A stretch of 64,000 nt of DNA from Myxococcales bacterium (GCA_003598065.1 QZKR01000010.1:26747-90746), one strand, 5' to 3'; positions 27,117 to 36,979 are shown, counted from the first letter of the stretch. Made by a program: numbers and translations. Notes: generated from the letters alone by a model not told the origin.

Positions 27117-28591
27117 CAGGCAGACCGGGAAGCCGCAGGGACTTGTCCCTCCTGCAGCGCGGCGAGGAAGCCGTTTACCCACTCGTACACGTTCTTCTGG
27201 CGCAGGTGGTTGCGCAGGTGGTTCATCCTCCGCAGCTGCTCTTCCATCGGCATGTGGAATGCCCCGTAAATGGCGTCGGCCACGCCGTCCAGGTCGAACG
27301 GGTTGACGAGGATGGCGCCCTCCCTGAGCTGTTCCGCCGCTCCCGCGAACTCACTCAGAATCAACACCCCCCCGTCCGGCGAGGAGGCGCAGTACTCCTT
27401 GCTAACCAGGTTCATGCCGTCCCGGATCGGCGTGACCAGGGCGATGTCGGCCGCCCGATACATGGCCGCCAATTCCAGGCGGGAGAGGGAGCGGAAAAAA
27501 TAATGGATGGGAACCCAGCCGGGGCGCGTGAACTCGCCGTTGATCTGCGCCAGAAGCTGTTCCAGCTCCCGCTTCATCGCCTGATATTCCGGCACTTCGA
27601 TGCGGCTGGGGACGACGACCTGGACCAGGACCACCTTTCCACGAAGGTCGGGGTATTTCTTGAGACAGGTCTGGAAGGCGCGGAAACGCGGCACCACGCC
27701 CTTGGTGTAATCGAGCCGGTCGAGGCCGAGGATGATTTTTTGATCGGGGTATTTGTCCTGGAAAATCGCCGCCGCCTCTTGGGTCGATGGGAATTTGGCC
27801 AGCCTGTTGAATTCCTGAAAATCGATGCTGATCGGGAAGTGTTGAACGAGAATCCGCCGTCCCCGGAGCAAGATCGTATAATGCGAGGAGCCTGGAAAAA
27901 TCTGGACGTCCGGCAGCATTTCGCGCACGCAGTGGATGAAGTTGGCGAAGTCCCGCCGTGTCTGGAAGCCGACCAGGTCGTAGGCCAGGAAAAATTCGAT
28001 CAGTTGCCGCCGCCAGGGCAGGCGGCGGAAAAGGTCGCTCGTCGGAAAGGGGATATGGAGAAAGAAGCCGATCCGGCCGATATGCCCGCCTTCGCGAAGC
28101 CGGCCGCCCAGCGGTATCAGATGATAGTCGTGGACCCAGATCGGCGAGGCCGAATCGATCGCTCCCGAGAGGGTGGAGGCATAACGCTGATTGGCTTTCA
28201 GATAGGATTCCCAGTAAGTCTTCTCAAAGTGGGTCCGCCCGAGGAGGTCATGGAAGAGGGGCCACAGGGTCTCGTTGGAAAAACCGAGATAAAAAAGCTC
28301 CACTTCCTCCTTGCTGAGCGTGACGGGCAGAAGCCTGAAGCCGGCCTGCTTTTCGGCTTCGCCGAACAATCCCTCCAGCGGCGCTTCTTCTTCCTCTGTC
28401 GTCCCGCTCCAACCGCACCAGAGACCGTTGCGATTGCGCAGCACCGGCGCCAGCGCCGTGACCAGGCCCCCGGAACCGGGGCGGACGGTCCACTCCTGCT
28501 CCTGTTTCGCCACCGTCACCGGCAGGCGGTTGGCCACCACCACCAGGCGGTCGGCCGCCGCCTTCAGTCTTTCCGCGCGATCTCGTCCCAT
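27116..28591 (-). CDS. otsA: Trehalose-6-phosphate synthase (GT20)
   Basis: 491 residues. It makes trehalose 6-phosphate from a nucleotide-glucose and glucose 6-phosphate. Features: N-terminal [11 protein letters not shown], catalytic-loop region [36 protein letters not shown], and the nucleotide-sugar region [10 protein letters not shown]. The chosen ATG at 28591 overlaps otsB by 28 bases; a TTG at 28633 would add 14 residues. It is the last gene of the six-gene stress operon. Confidence 0.96.
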   Translation of the reverse strand: MGRDRAERLKAAADRLVVVANRLPVTVAKQEQEWTVRPGSGGLVTALAPVLRNRNGLWCGWSGTTEEEEAPLEGLFGEAEKQAGFRLLPVTLSKEEVELFYLGFSNETLWPLFHDLLGRTHFEKTYWESYLKANQRYASTLSGAIDSASPIWVHDYHLIPLGGRLREGGHIGRIGFFLHIPFPTSDLFRRLPWRRQLIEFFLAYDLVGFQTRRDFANFIHCVREMLPDVQIFPGSSHYTILLRGRRILVQHFPISIDFQEFNRLAKFPSTQEAAAIFQDKYPDQKIILGLDRLDYTKGVVPRFRAFQTCLKKYPDLRGKVVLVQVVVPSRIEVPEYQAMKRELEQLLAQINGEFTRPGWVPIHYFFRSLSRLELAAMYRAADIALVTPIRDGMNLVSKEYCASSPDGGVLILSEFAGAAEQLREGAILVNPFDLDGVADAIYGAFHMPMEEQLRRMNHLRNHLRQKNVYEWVNGFLAALQEGQVPAASRSA

Positions 28592-29346
28592 CGTTTTAAA
28601 AACTCCAATAATCGATCCGTCGTGTTTATCCAATAGGAAGCAAAGGTGTCTCTTTGTTGCGCATTGACGAGTATTCCATATCCCTTGTTCCTCAACACTT
28701 GAAAAGCGTCCTCATCGGTCCGGTCGTCGCCCAGAAAAACGGCGAGGGTCTCCGGCGCGGACTCGGCGAGCAATTCTTCGACGGCCGTTCCCTTGGTTCG
28801 GGAAGGAACGCGAAGCTCGATCCCTCCGTCGAATTCGAGCAGTTCAAGCAGGCTAGGCGACGTCAACGGTCGCCAATGAGCATATCCCCAGTTCCGCATG
28901 CGTTCCACTTCGACGGCCGGTTTCCCTCTCCAGTGAAGAGCCAAACCGGCGGGTTTCGCTTCCAGGTTTTCCGACATTTCCTTCTCGGCCAACAGCTTCG
29001 CGCGATTCAACCGCTCCGGCGCCCCCGGCGGGAGCGGAGGCGCGACTTTCTCGCCGCCGGCCGTACGCCTTTCCCAGCCGTGGCTGCCCCACAACTCCAG
29101 GGGCGGACCGATGGGCAGCAGGCGCTCCACGTCGGCGAGCGGGCGTCCGCTGACGATCGCCAGGCGCGTTTCGCCTTGCGCCAGAATGCCGCGAAGCAGA
29201 CCTTCGACGCCGGGATGCGGCCGGGCCAGATCGCGTTCGACGCAAAACGGCGCGAGCGTGCCGTCGTAATCCAGCATCAGCAGCCGGCGCGGCGCGGCTT
29301 TCACGCGCGCGAAGAAAGCGTCGTCCGGAAAAGCGAGGGCCAGCAT
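28564..29346 (-). CDS. otsB: Trehalose-6-phosphate phosphatase
   Basis: 260 residues, HAD superfamily. The nucleophile motif DYDGTLAPF is at about residues 26-34, motif II-type SGRP lies at LAIVSGRPL, and the acidic motif at FLGDDRTDEDAF. It removes phosphate from trehalose 6-phosphate made by OtsA. AGGAGG lies immediately upstream of the ATG. Six bases separate it from the glycosyltransferase gene before it. Confidence 0.95.
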   Translation of the reverse strand: MLALAFPDDAFFARVKAAPRRLLMLDYDGTLAPFCVERDLARPHPGVEGLLRGILAQGETRLAIVSGRPLADVERLLPIGPPLELWGSHGWERRTAGGEKVAPPLPPGAPERLNRAKLLAEKEMSENLEAKPAGLALHWRGKPAVEVERMRNWGYAHWRPLTSPSLLELLEFDGGIELRVPSRTKGTAVEELLAESAPETLAVFLGDDRTDEDAFQVLRNKGYGILVNAQQRDTFASYWINTTDRLLEFLKRWDEIARKD

Positions 29347-29352
29347 AGCCTC

Positions 29353-30585
29353 CTATCCCGCCATGAGCCGATCCGTCATTCCCAGCTTGAAACCCATCAT
29401 CAGCGTCAGATACTCCCGCAAATGCCGGGAGAGCAGAAAATTCTCGCGGACAAACTCGCGTCCCTTCCGCCCCATCGCCTCGCGGAGCGGGCGGTGCTGA
29501 AGCAGATAGCGGATCCAGTGCGCCGCCCCTTCCGGCGTATGAACGAGGTAGCCCGTGTGGTGGGGAATCACCTGCAGCTTGATGCCGCCCACGTCGCCGC
29601 CGATCACCGGCTTGCCTTTCCACAACCCCTCCGTGACCGTGAGGCCGAAGCCTTCCTTGAGGGATTTCTGGATGACGATGTCGCTGCCGCGCTGCAAGGC
29701 GTTGATGGTGCGATGGGCGTCGCCCGGCAAAAGCAGGATGTGGATGTCAGGGTCGTTTGCGGCGCTTTGGCGAACCTCGCTGAGCACCGCTTCGCCTTCC
29801 GGGTCGTCGCTGGCGCCGCCGCCGGCCAAGACGAGCTGGACCGGCATGAATTGCTTCACCAGCCGATAAGCCGCGATGACGCCGAGCGGGTCTTTAAAGC
29901 GATCGAAGCGGGAGATCTGGGTAAGGATCGGCCGCGCGGGATCGAGAGAAAAGGATTCCAGCGCAAGGCCGATTTCTTCCTGGGGCAGATCGCAGTTTTT
30001 CTCGCTCAAGGGATCGATGCTCGGCGCGATCAAGAACTGCGGGTGATTTACCGGCTGGGCGAACTGGACCATCGAGAAAACGCTGGCGTCGTAGCGCTGA
30101 ACGACCGGCGCCAGATATTTCCAGATCGGCCGATGCGGCCGGCTGGCGTCGATGTGGCAGCGCCAGAACCAGCGGCCCTTGCGGTTGGGGCAATGCAGAA
30201 TCAGGCGCGCCGGCTGAGGATCGTGGATGAAGACGAAATCGGCCTCCTCCAGCAGCGGCCGAAGCCGCGCGGCGTTGCTTTCGCTCGTCTCCTCGTAAGC
30301 GCGAAGCGCCGCGGGCGACGCATCGATCGGATTGCCTTGAAGCGCATTGTGGAAAATCTTGGTCAGGGCGAAGAACGGTTCGTCGCCCTCGATCACCTCC
30401 CAGGAGGCGTCGATCCCCAGGTCGCGCTTGAGCGGGATCAGCCAGGAGAGGATTTCGGCGACCCCTCCGCCCTGCCGGGTCGAGTTGACGTGCACGACCT
30501 TCGCGCCTTTCAGATGCTTCGCCAACTGGCGGAGCATCCGCAGCGTTACGATTCCCGTCACTTTTTTGTAGGCGTCAAGCTTCAT
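29353..30585 (-). CDS. treT: TreT-like trehalose synthase glycosyltransferase (GT4)
   Basis: 410 residues. The N-terminal VVHVNSTRQGGGVAEIL, EGDEPFFALTK, and the C-terminal GT-B region VQKSLKEGFGLTVTEGL and VIGGDVGGI match retaining GT4 trehalose synthases that join a nucleotide-glucose directly to glucose. With otsA/otsB this gives a second trehalose route in one operon. The ATG at 30585 overlaps the end of the DUF5752 gene by 11 bases. The gene symbol is by family resemblance; a related GT4 specificity cannot be excluded. Confidence 0.85.
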   Translation of the reverse strand: MKLDAYKKVTGIVTLRMLRQLAKHLKGAKVVHVNSTRQGGGVAEILSWLIPLKRDLGIDASWEVIEGDEPFFALTKIFHNALQGNPIDASPAALRAYEETSESNAARLRPLLEEADFVFIHDPQPARLILHCPNRKGRWFWRCHIDASRPHRPIWKYLAPVVQRYDASVFSMVQFAQPVNHPQFLIAPSIDPLSEKNCDLPQEEIGLALESFSLDPARPILTQISRFDRFKDPLGVIAAYRLVKQFMPVQLVLAGGGASDDPEGEAVLSEVRQSAANDPDIHILLLPGDAHRTINALQRGSDIVIQKSLKEGFGLTVTEGLWKGKPVIGGDVGGIKLQVIPHHTGYLVHTPEGAAHWIRYLLQHRPLREAMGRKGREFVRENFLLSRHLREYLTLMMGFKLGMTDRLMAG

Positions 30586-31249
30586 GTGTTTTCGCCCCGC
30601 CGTCATTGTTGCGGAGGCTATCCTCCATATTGACCAGGCGCTCCTTCAACTCCGCAAGCGAAACCAACGAGCGATGCAGTTCCTTCAACGGGGCGAGATA
30701 CATCTCTCCCTTTTCCCCCTCGCCCTCCAGCCAGACGGTGAAGTCGTCGGTGCGTCGTTTGTGGCGCCGGCGCGCTTCGATGAAGTGGTAGAAGATGCTG
30801 CCCAAGGACAGATCGCGAATGCCATCCAGGAATTTCTCCGGCCCATGTATGACCTTGCCGGCGTCGAACACGACCGTCACGGCCTTGGTGAAATAGAATT
30901 GATGCTCGGGCCGCGCCCAGGGAATGAAATGAACCTCGCTGAGCCGGTCGTCCAGGATGTCGAGAAGGTAGGCGCGCAGCGATTCGATGTCCTCGAAGGC
31001 GTAAGGATCGATGATGCTCAGGCGTTCCGCCAGTACGGGGTCATGAAGCTCGCGGGCCGACCAGATCGCGAAATCGCTCTGGTAGACGGGATCGTCGAAG
31101 GAGGGGCGCAGCAGCGTTTCGTAGAAATGATGGTAAATCGAGGCGGCTTCGCAGCGCGAAATCCCCTCCCGAAGCTCCCGCAGGTTGATCGCCTGAATCT
31201 TCGTGGTTTGCACGATCAACGTGCAATCCTTGACGTGAAAGTGGCTCAT
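30575..31249 (-). CDS. DUF5752 family protein
   Basis: 224 residues, cytoplasmic, helical, with many aromatic and His residues (ASIYHHFYETLLRP, SIFYHFIEARRRH). It resembles DUF5752, a family often found beside TreT-like glycosyltransferases, which suggests an accessory or regulatory role in trehalose metabolism. The function is not known. Start ATG overlaps the ClC stop (TGATG) and the stop overlaps the treT start, so it is tightly coupled on both sides. Confidence 0.7.
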   Translation of the reverse strand: MSHFHVKDCTLIVQTTKIQAINLRELREGISRCEAASIYHHFYETLLRPSFDDPVYQSDFAIWSARELHDPVLAERLSIIDPYAFEDIESLRAYLLDILDDRLSEVHFIPWARPEHQFYFTKAVTVVFDAGKVIHGPEKFLDGIRDLSLGSIFYHFIEARRRHKRRTDDFTVWLEGEGEKGEMYLAPLKELHRSLVSLAELKERLVNMEDSLRNNDGGAKTHEA

Positions 31250-33111
31250 CACCGTACTCCTAGCGATGCGTCAGTCTCCTCCGTCCCGGGGATTCCCCCA
31301 TGTTTGATGCGGGAATACTGCCGCGAGTAATGAAGCATGATATCGGCCCCGGTTACAATGCCGCACACCGTCCGGGGATCGTCGTCGGTCGTCACCAGAA
31401 GCTCGTCCACGTTGAGATTGGCCATGACGTTCAGCGCTTTTTGCACCGGGTCGTTCAGGCGGACGGTCGCTCGATCCGGGACGATGATGTCCTTGGCCAG
31501 CGTCTGGCTCGCCTCCTCCGGCGGGAGGTGCAGCGCGGTCGTCAGGTCGTTGAGCCTGAAGAATCCCAAAAGCTTCCCCGTCGGGCTCACGACGGGAAAG
31601 ATGCGCTGGCTGGAGCGTGTCGCCTGATCGAATACCTGCGAGATCGGCAGCGCTTCCGGAATGGCCATGAATTTTCTCGATGCTTTAAACACCTCCGAGA
31701 CCAGCGAGGAGGAGAGGATTTCGGGGGCGTATTCGCCGAAGTGCGCGGGCGAAGCCAGGCGGCTCGATACCTGACTTTTGTAAAGCGTCCATGGCCTGCC
31801 GACCAGGAAGGCCACGGCGCAGACCCACATCGAGGGGATCAACAGTTCATAGTTTCCCGTCAGCTCGCTCACCATGATCAACGTGGAAAGCGGCGCGTTG
31901 GCGGCGGCGGCGAAAAAGCCAGCCATGCCGACAATCATGAACGCCGCCGGATGCGGCGCAAGAACCGGCGAAAGCGCATGCATGGCCAATCCCACCGCCG
32001 CGCCCAGCGTGCCGCCGATGACCATGGAAGGACCGAAAACGCCGGCGCTGCCGCCGGAGCCGATGGTCAGGGAGGTGGTCAGGATCTTCCCCAGGGCCAC
32101 CAGCAACAAAAACCCGATCCCCAGCGCGAGACCGTCGCCCGTAAGAATTTTCTGGAGAATGCCGTAACCGGTGGAGAGGACCGCCAGGGATTCCTGGTTT
32201 TGCGTCAAGGTCCAGAGCCCCAAACCGATCAGACCCGTCAGAAGCCCGCCGACAGCGGGCTTCAAATACGGCGAGACAGGCAGTTTGTCGAAAAAGCGGG
32301 TAAGACCGTAAAAGGTGTTCACGTAGAGAAGAGCGCCGACGCCCACCACCAATGCCAAAGCCAGGTAGCCGATCAGCTCGACGGGGCTGGAGAAACCCCA
32401 TTCCGGGACCACTCCGAAAATCGGCCCGAACCCGAACCAGCTGCAATAGATGGAGTAGCTCAGAATGCTGGCGATGATTCCGGGAAGAATTACCTCCGAT
32501 TCCAATTCCATGCCGGAGTAAAGCACCTCCGCCGCAAACAACGCCGACGCGAGCGGAGCTCTGAAGATGGCGCCTATGCCGGCCGCCATGCCCACGGCCA
32601 CCAGCATGCGTTGCGTTTTTGCGCCCAGGCCGAAACGCTGCGCGATGAAGCTGCCGACGCCGGCGCCGATTTGGGCGATGGGGCCTTCGCGGCCGCCCGA
32701 TCCGCCCGCGCTCAAGGTCACGACCGATGCGAACAGTTTGACGATCGGCACCCGCTGCCGGATCTGCCCCTGCTTGCGATGGTAGGCGTCGATGGCCGCA
32801 TCCGTGCCGTGTCCCTTCGCCTCCGGCGCAAAGCGATTCACCAGATAGCCGGCGATCAGGCCGCCGGCGGCGGGAAGAAGCAGGATAAGCCACGGGAGAA
32901 CCTGTTCGCGCCGAGGCAGCTTGAGAAGCGGATGCTCGCCGGCCGGGTGGCCGGCGGAAACGCCGGCGAGAGATTCCAGCAAAAACATGCTTGTCGTTTG
33001 AAGCAGGAATTGGAAAACCACGGCCGGCATGCCGACCGTCACGCCCACCGCCCCGCCGACCAACAGCCATTTCCACAAACTCGGAAAGTTGAAATGGCGA
33101 TTGAACATCAC
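31249..33111 (-). CDS. ClC-family chloride channel/transporter with CBS domains
   Basis: 620 residues. ClC core with selectivity-filter motifs GSGGREGPIAQIG and GSGGSAGVFGPSMVIGG, about ten or more helices to residue 440, then a cytoplasmic tandem CBS region (about 465-610; ISQVFDQATRSSQRIFPVV, VQKALNVMANLNVDELLV). The gating Glu is present in GREGP. It moves Cl- or exchanges it for H+, a plausible partner in osmotic adaptation. Lies 30 bases after the fusion gene and abuts the DUF5752 gene. Confidence 0.93.
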   Translation of the reverse strand: MMFNRHFNFPSLWKWLLVGGAVGVTVGMPAVVFQFLLQTTSMFLLESLAGVSAGHPAGEHPLLKLPRREQVLPWLILLLPAAGGLIAGYLVNRFAPEAKGHGTDAAIDAYHRKQGQIRQRVPIVKLFASVVTLSAGGSGGREGPIAQIGAGVGSFIAQRFGLGAKTQRMLVAVGMAAGIGAIFRAPLASALFAAEVLYSGMELESEVILPGIIASILSYSIYCSWFGFGPIFGVVPEWGFSSPVELIGYLALALVVGVGALLYVNTFYGLTRFFDKLPVSPYLKPAVGGLLTGLIGLGLWTLTQNQESLAVLSTGYGILQKILTGDGLALGIGFLLLVALGKILTTSLTIGSGGSAGVFGPSMVIGGTLGAAVGLAMHALSPVLAPHPAAFMIVGMAGFFAAAANAPLSTLIMVSELTGNYELLIPSMWVCAVAFLVGRPWTLYKSQVSSRLASPAHFGEYAPEILSSSLVSEVFKASRKFMAIPEALPISQVFDQATRSSQRIFPVVSPTGKLLGFFRLNDLTTALHLPPEEASQTLAKDIIVPDRATVRLNDPVQKALNVMANLNVDELLVTTDDDPRTVCGIVTGADIMLHYSRQYSRIKHGGIPGTEETDASLGVR

Positions 33112-33141
33112 CAGCAGCTCCTCGCGTCGTCTCGGTTCGCT

Positions 33142-35610
33142 TCAGAAATAGTACCAGATGCTCTCGTACTCTTCGGGTTTCTCGCCGATGGATTGCAGCC
33201 GCATCAAGTAATCCAGAATCGGCGCGTCGTCGCCGACGTAAGTGTCCTGGGGCGTGATTTTCTTCTCCCAGGGGTGAAACTCGTACACCCGCGCGCCGTT
33301 GGGACGCAATGAAATAAGGTCGCGATGCTGCCAGGAGTTCAAGTAGTTTTTCCCGAGCCGCGGCACGTTGTAAACGGCTTCGTCCGTCCTGGCCAGTCCC
33401 GGCAGGAGGCGGGCTTCCTCCTTCTGCTCCTGGAGCATGCGCGCCAGCGGAACGCGGTAATCGGCGGTTTCTTCTTTCCCCTTGGGGTAAAAGGTGTAAT
33501 AGGGGTCGATGCCGCAGCGCCGCAGAAGCCTCCTCAAAGCCGCCGCCTCGAAACGGCGCGACACGTAAAACGTGTAAACAAGCTGGTTGTAAACCGGGAC
33601 GCCGTGCGTTCGCAGCAGGCTGACGGCGCGAACCATTTCAGGAGTCGCTTCGTAAGGATGTTCGACGTGCGTGACCAGGCAAATCTCGCGCCGTCCGGGA
33701 ATCCGGTAAGACCCGAGCAGCCGCGCCAGAGCGGGCGTGATCCGCATCGGCAAGGTCACCGGCGTGCGCGTTCCGACTCGGATGCGTTCCACGTGCGGCA
33801 GGGACGCCACCTGATCGAGGATGGATTTCAGCCGTCCGTCGGACAGGATCAGCGGATCGCCGCCGGTGACGAGAACCTCGTGGATGGCGGGGTGCTCCGA
33901 AAGCCAATCGATGGCCTCTTTGATTTTTCCCTTGGCGGCCAGCGAACCTTTCTCCAGCGGTTCGTTGATCTCCCAATTGCGCTGGCAGTAAACGCAGATC
34001 TGCGGGCAGGTGTTGAACGGTTTAAGGATGGCGATGGCGACATAGCGCCGAGTGATCAGATCCACGGGAGAAGTGTCCATTTCTCCCATGAAATCCTCAA
34101 CGCCCCGCCGACGCTTGAAGCTGTCCAGGTAGTATTGAGGAGGGACGACCTGAGCCCGAATGGCATGGTCTCGTCCGGCGCCGGGGTCTTCGTCGAACAG
34201 CGAGGCGTAATAAGGAGTGACGCCGAATGGGATGCCTCGTTGGCGCGCAGTATCGATCCGCTTCCGTTCATCTTGCGTGAGGCAGGCCATGCCTCCAAGC
34301 CCCTCCGCGTCGCGGGCGATGTGGCGGAGCTGCCAGCGCCAGTCCCGCCATTCCTCCTCTTCCCCCGCCAGCCTCGATAGAATGGCATGTCGTCTTGCGG
34401 CTCGGCGATTGGCGGCTTCAGCGCTCAATCCATCCTCGTAACGCGCCATCCAGTCGCTCATGACCGCCCCGAGCCGATCCAACTCCGCCGAACGGACCAA
34501 AGCCGCCTCGCGGCCGGCGAGCGATGCCGAAAGAGCCAGGCTGTCCCCACCGTGCAGCCGCACGCGCCCTTCGATCCCATACACGAGGTGGCCGAGTTCC
34601 GCCCAGAAGGCAGGGGACAGGTTGGAGCGGCGCACGCCTTGAGCGGCATCGACCATCGTCGTCAGCACGCTGAATCCGGAAAGCCTCTCGCTGCGCGAGT
34701 GCAGCAATCCGCGCCAGGCGCGCGCGCAATCGCGGACGATGACGCGGTCCGACTCGTGCGTCTCGTTTCCGTCGCTGTACGTTTCGAAGTGGCGCTGGTT
34801 CACCCGATTCAGCAGTTGCTGGCGAGCGTCCTCGATGCTTGACGCCGCGCTCAGAAGCGACCGCCATTCTTCCGCGATCGCTACAAAGCGTTCCTGATTC
34901 CAATCGCTCAAATCGGAGATGGCGTAAAAGCTGGATTCGACGACTTCTGGCGCGGCGTCGCGCTTTGCCGGTACGGCCGGCTGTTGTTCGTCGAGCCGGT
35001 TGGAAACGGGAGACAGCCGCTGAAAGAGGTTCTCGAATTCGATGGCGTCGGGAAAGAGGGGGCCGCTATTCTCCCCGAGAATGAAGTCGTAAGACAACGC
35101 TCCGGCGATAGCCCCCGCCAAAAACCGGGCCAAGGTCTGCCTCGGCGGCTCGCGTCCGAAACCGCCCTCCGTCGAAACAGGAAGAAACTCGGCGATGGCG
35201 TCCACGTAGCGTTTGAATTCTTGTCGGATGGGGTTTCCATCCGGCTTGGCCATCTTCAGCCAGCCGCGGGCTTGGTGGAAAACAAGCAGGTTTTCCGGAT
35301 GCTCCCGGAAAAATTGCAGGTGCCGCTGAAACAGGATACGGCTGGAAGCGGCCGGCGAAGCGGAATCGTCCGGCGACTCCTTGCCAAAGGAAGTGATGAG
35401 CTTGTCCAAGCCTTCCTGAAGCACCGCTGCAATCAGCTCCTCGCGCGATTTGAAGTGGTTGTAAAAAGTCCCTTTGCCGAGATCGGCCTCCGAAGTGATG
35501 TCTTCGATGCTGACTCCATACAGCCCATGCTGAGCGTAGAGTCGCTTTGCCGCCCGGAGCAGTGCATTCCGAGTAGTTTCTTTTTTTCGCTCCAAACGAT
35601 CTCCCATCAT
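33142..35610 (-). CDS. TetR regulator fused to a KamA-family radical SAM aminomutase-like enzyme
   Basis: 822 residues in one uninterrupted frame. Residues about 10-60 are a TetR helix-turn-helix (NALLRAAKRLYAQHGLYGVS, GKGTFYNHFKSREEL), with a helical TetR-type ligand domain to about 205. A helical middle region (205-400) is unassigned. Residues about 430-810 are KamA-like: CxxxCxxC at C535/C539/C542 (CPQICVYC), VLVTGGDPLILSD, RVGTRTPVTLPMRI, and YYTFYPKGKEE. KamA enzymes use SAM, [4Fe-4S] and PLP for lysine or glutamate 2,3-aminomutation; the products beta-lysine and beta-glutamate serve as osmolyte precursors or osmolytes. The specificity here is unknown. First gene of the trehalose/ClC operon, with a palindromic operator upstream. 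Confidence 0.85.
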   Translation of the reverse strand: MMGDRLERKKETTRNALLRAAKRLYAQHGLYGVSIEDITSEADLGKGTFYNHFKSREELIAAVLQEGLDKLITSFGKESPDDSASPAASSRILFQRHLQFFREHPENLLVFHQARGWLKMAKPDGNPIRQEFKRYVDAIAEFLPVSTEGGFGREPPRQTLARFLAGAIAGALSYDFILGENSGPLFPDAIEFENLFQRLSPVSNRLDEQQPAVPAKRDAAPEVVESSFYAISDLSDWNQERFVAIAEEWRSLLSAASSIEDARQQLLNRVNQRHFETYSDGNETHESDRVIVRDCARAWRGLLHSRSERLSGFSVLTTMVDAAQGVRRSNLSPAFWAELGHLVYGIEGRVRLHGGDSLALSASLAGREAALVRSAELDRLGAVMSDWMARYEDGLSAEAANRRAARRHAILSRLAGEEEEWRDWRWQLRHIARDAEGLGGMACLTQDERKRIDTARQRGIPFGVTPYYASLFDEDPGAGRDHAIRAQVVPPQYYLDSFKRRRGVEDFMGEMDTSPVDLITRRYVAIAILKPFNTCPQICVYCQRNWEINEPLEKGSLAAKGKIKEAIDWLSEHPAIHEVLVTGGDPLILSDGRLKSILDQVASLPHVERIRVGTRTPVTLPMRITPALARLLGSYRIPGRREICLVTHVEHPYEATPEMVRAVSLLRTHGVPVYNQLVYTFYVSRRFEAAALRRLLRRCGIDPYYTFYPKGKEETADYRVPLARMLQEQKEEARLLPGLARTDEAVYNVPRLGKNYLNSWQHRDLISLRPNGARVYEFHPWEKKITPQDTYVGDDAPILDYLMRLQSIGEKPEEYESIWYYF

Positions 35611-36064
35611 TTTTCCCCGACAAAGGCAACGCAGATGACCGTATGGTCAAAGTTGACCAAACGACCATATCATTGTCAATCCGACGCGTCAATAGGAAGC
35701 AATTATTATGCTTGTAATCACTTGAGATTTTTTTGTTTAGGCGTTTTTGGCAATCATGGCCAACAAGAAAAGCCAGACGATTTTCTGCTTTATTTTTACC
35801 ATTTAAGTTTGAATTGAAGAAACAAACCGCGTCTCATCGGTGAAGCAATGCCCCCTGGAAGCGGGCGAGGACGCTCGACTCCAAGCGCCTCCCGCCTATC
35901 TTGATAGAATAGAGGCCCAGGAATTGGGGTTTTGTTCGTTTTTTTATCGGTTTTTTCCCGGGGAACCGGCCATGAACGACACACCGTCAAGCTTCTTTGA
36001 CTTTGCCACGCTCTTGTCGGTAGAATCCAAAACGAAACCGGCTATCGCGACAGGGGGTCCGACC
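35611..36064. other. Divergent AT-rich intergenic region, TetR fusion / diguanylate cyclase
   Basis: About 450 bases containing the operator at 35637-35669 and an AT-rich stretch (about 35690-35830) that probably holds divergent promoters. An in-frame ATG at 35972 could extend the cyclase by 31 residues. No other gene seen. Confidence 0.45.
35642..35669. promoter_or_regulatory. Palindromic operator for the TetR fusion
   Basis: TGGTCAA-AG-TTGACCA is a perfect 7-2-7 inverted repeat (35644-35659) nested in TATGGTC...GACCATA (35642-35648, 35663-35669). A GACC-GTAT-GGTC unit overlaps its left end (35637-35648). It lies 34 bases upstream of the fusion gene start, the typical place of an autorepressing TetR site. 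Confidence 0.65.
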
Positions 36065-36979
36065 ATGAACGCCACGACGGACCGCGAGACTCAACTGTAT
36101 CGAAGCGTTCTGGACACGCTCCACGACGGCGTGTATTTCGTCGATGCCGAGCGCCGCATCACCTATTGGAACGAAGCGGCGCAACGCATCTCCGGCTACC
36201 ACGCCGATGACGTGATGGGACGCTGCTGCGCCGACCACATTCTTGTCCATGTCAACCGCGAGGGTGAAGCGTTGTGCGAAACCCGCTGCCCGTTTACCGC
36301 GGCGATGCGCGACAGGGCCGTGCGCGAGGAGACGGTTTACCTGCACCACAAGCACGGCCACCGCGTCGCCGTCGCCGTCCGCGTCTCGCCGCTCTACGAC
36401 AACTCGGGCCGAGTCATCGGCGCGGCGCAGGTGTTCACGGAAAACACCGCCGAACAGTCCCTGGCGGAGGAGAATCAGCGTCTCCGGGCGTTGGCGCTGA
36501 TCGATCCCCTCACGGAAATCGGCAACCGCCGCTATCTGTTCAAAGCCGTAGCCGACGTGCTCAACGAGTCCAGCCGCCTCAACTGGCCCTTCGGCGTGAT
36601 CTTCGCCGACATCGATTCCTTTAAAGGCATCAACGATCGTTTCGGCCATCCGGCGGGCGACCGCGTTCTGAAGATGGTCGCCGGCACGCTGGCCGGCGGC
36701 GTGCGTTCCTACGACCTGGCCGGTCGCTGGGGCGGCGAGGAGTTTGTCGTACTCGTCAAACGCGTGGCGCGGGATCAGGTCCGCGCCATCGCCGAAAAAC
36801 TGCGCGTCCTGGTGGAGCGCTCCCATTTGGACCTCGATCGGACGACGTTGCGCGTTACGGCTTCCTTTGGCGCGACCGCCGCACTGCCGGGCGACTCACC
36901 GGATTCTATCGTCGCCCGCGCCGACCAGCTTATGTATCGAGCCAAACAAGAGGGTCGCAACCGGGTCGCCATCGACTGA
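36065..36979 (+). CDS. PAS-GGDEF diguanylate cyclase
   Basis: 304 residues from ATG 36065 (GGGGG seven bases upstream); ATG 35972 is an alternative. PAS domain at about residues 8-130 (LDTLHDGVYFVDAERRITYW), a short linker helix, then GGDEF at about 140-300. The active-site GGEEF is at 223-227 and the product-inhibition site RxxD (RSYD) at 214-217, both intact, so it should make cyclic di-GMP with feedback control. Cytoplasmic. A GCCADH-type pocket with CETRCPF Cys residues in the PAS could bind a metal or sense redox state. Confidence 0.92.
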   Translation: MNATTDRETQLYRSVLDTLHDGVYFVDAERRITYWNEAAQRISGYHADDVMGRCCADHILVHVNREGEALCETRCPFTAAMRDRAVREETVYLHHKHGHRVAVAVRVSPLYDNSGRVIGAAQVFTENTAEQSLAEENQRLRALALIDPLTEIGNRRYLFKAVADVLNESSRLNWPFGVIFADIDSFKGINDRFGHPAGDRVLKMVAGTLAGGVRSYDLAGRWGGEEFVVLVKRVARDQVRAIAEKLRVLVERSHLDLDRTTLRVTASFGATAALPGDSPDSIVARADQLMYRAKQEGRNRVAID

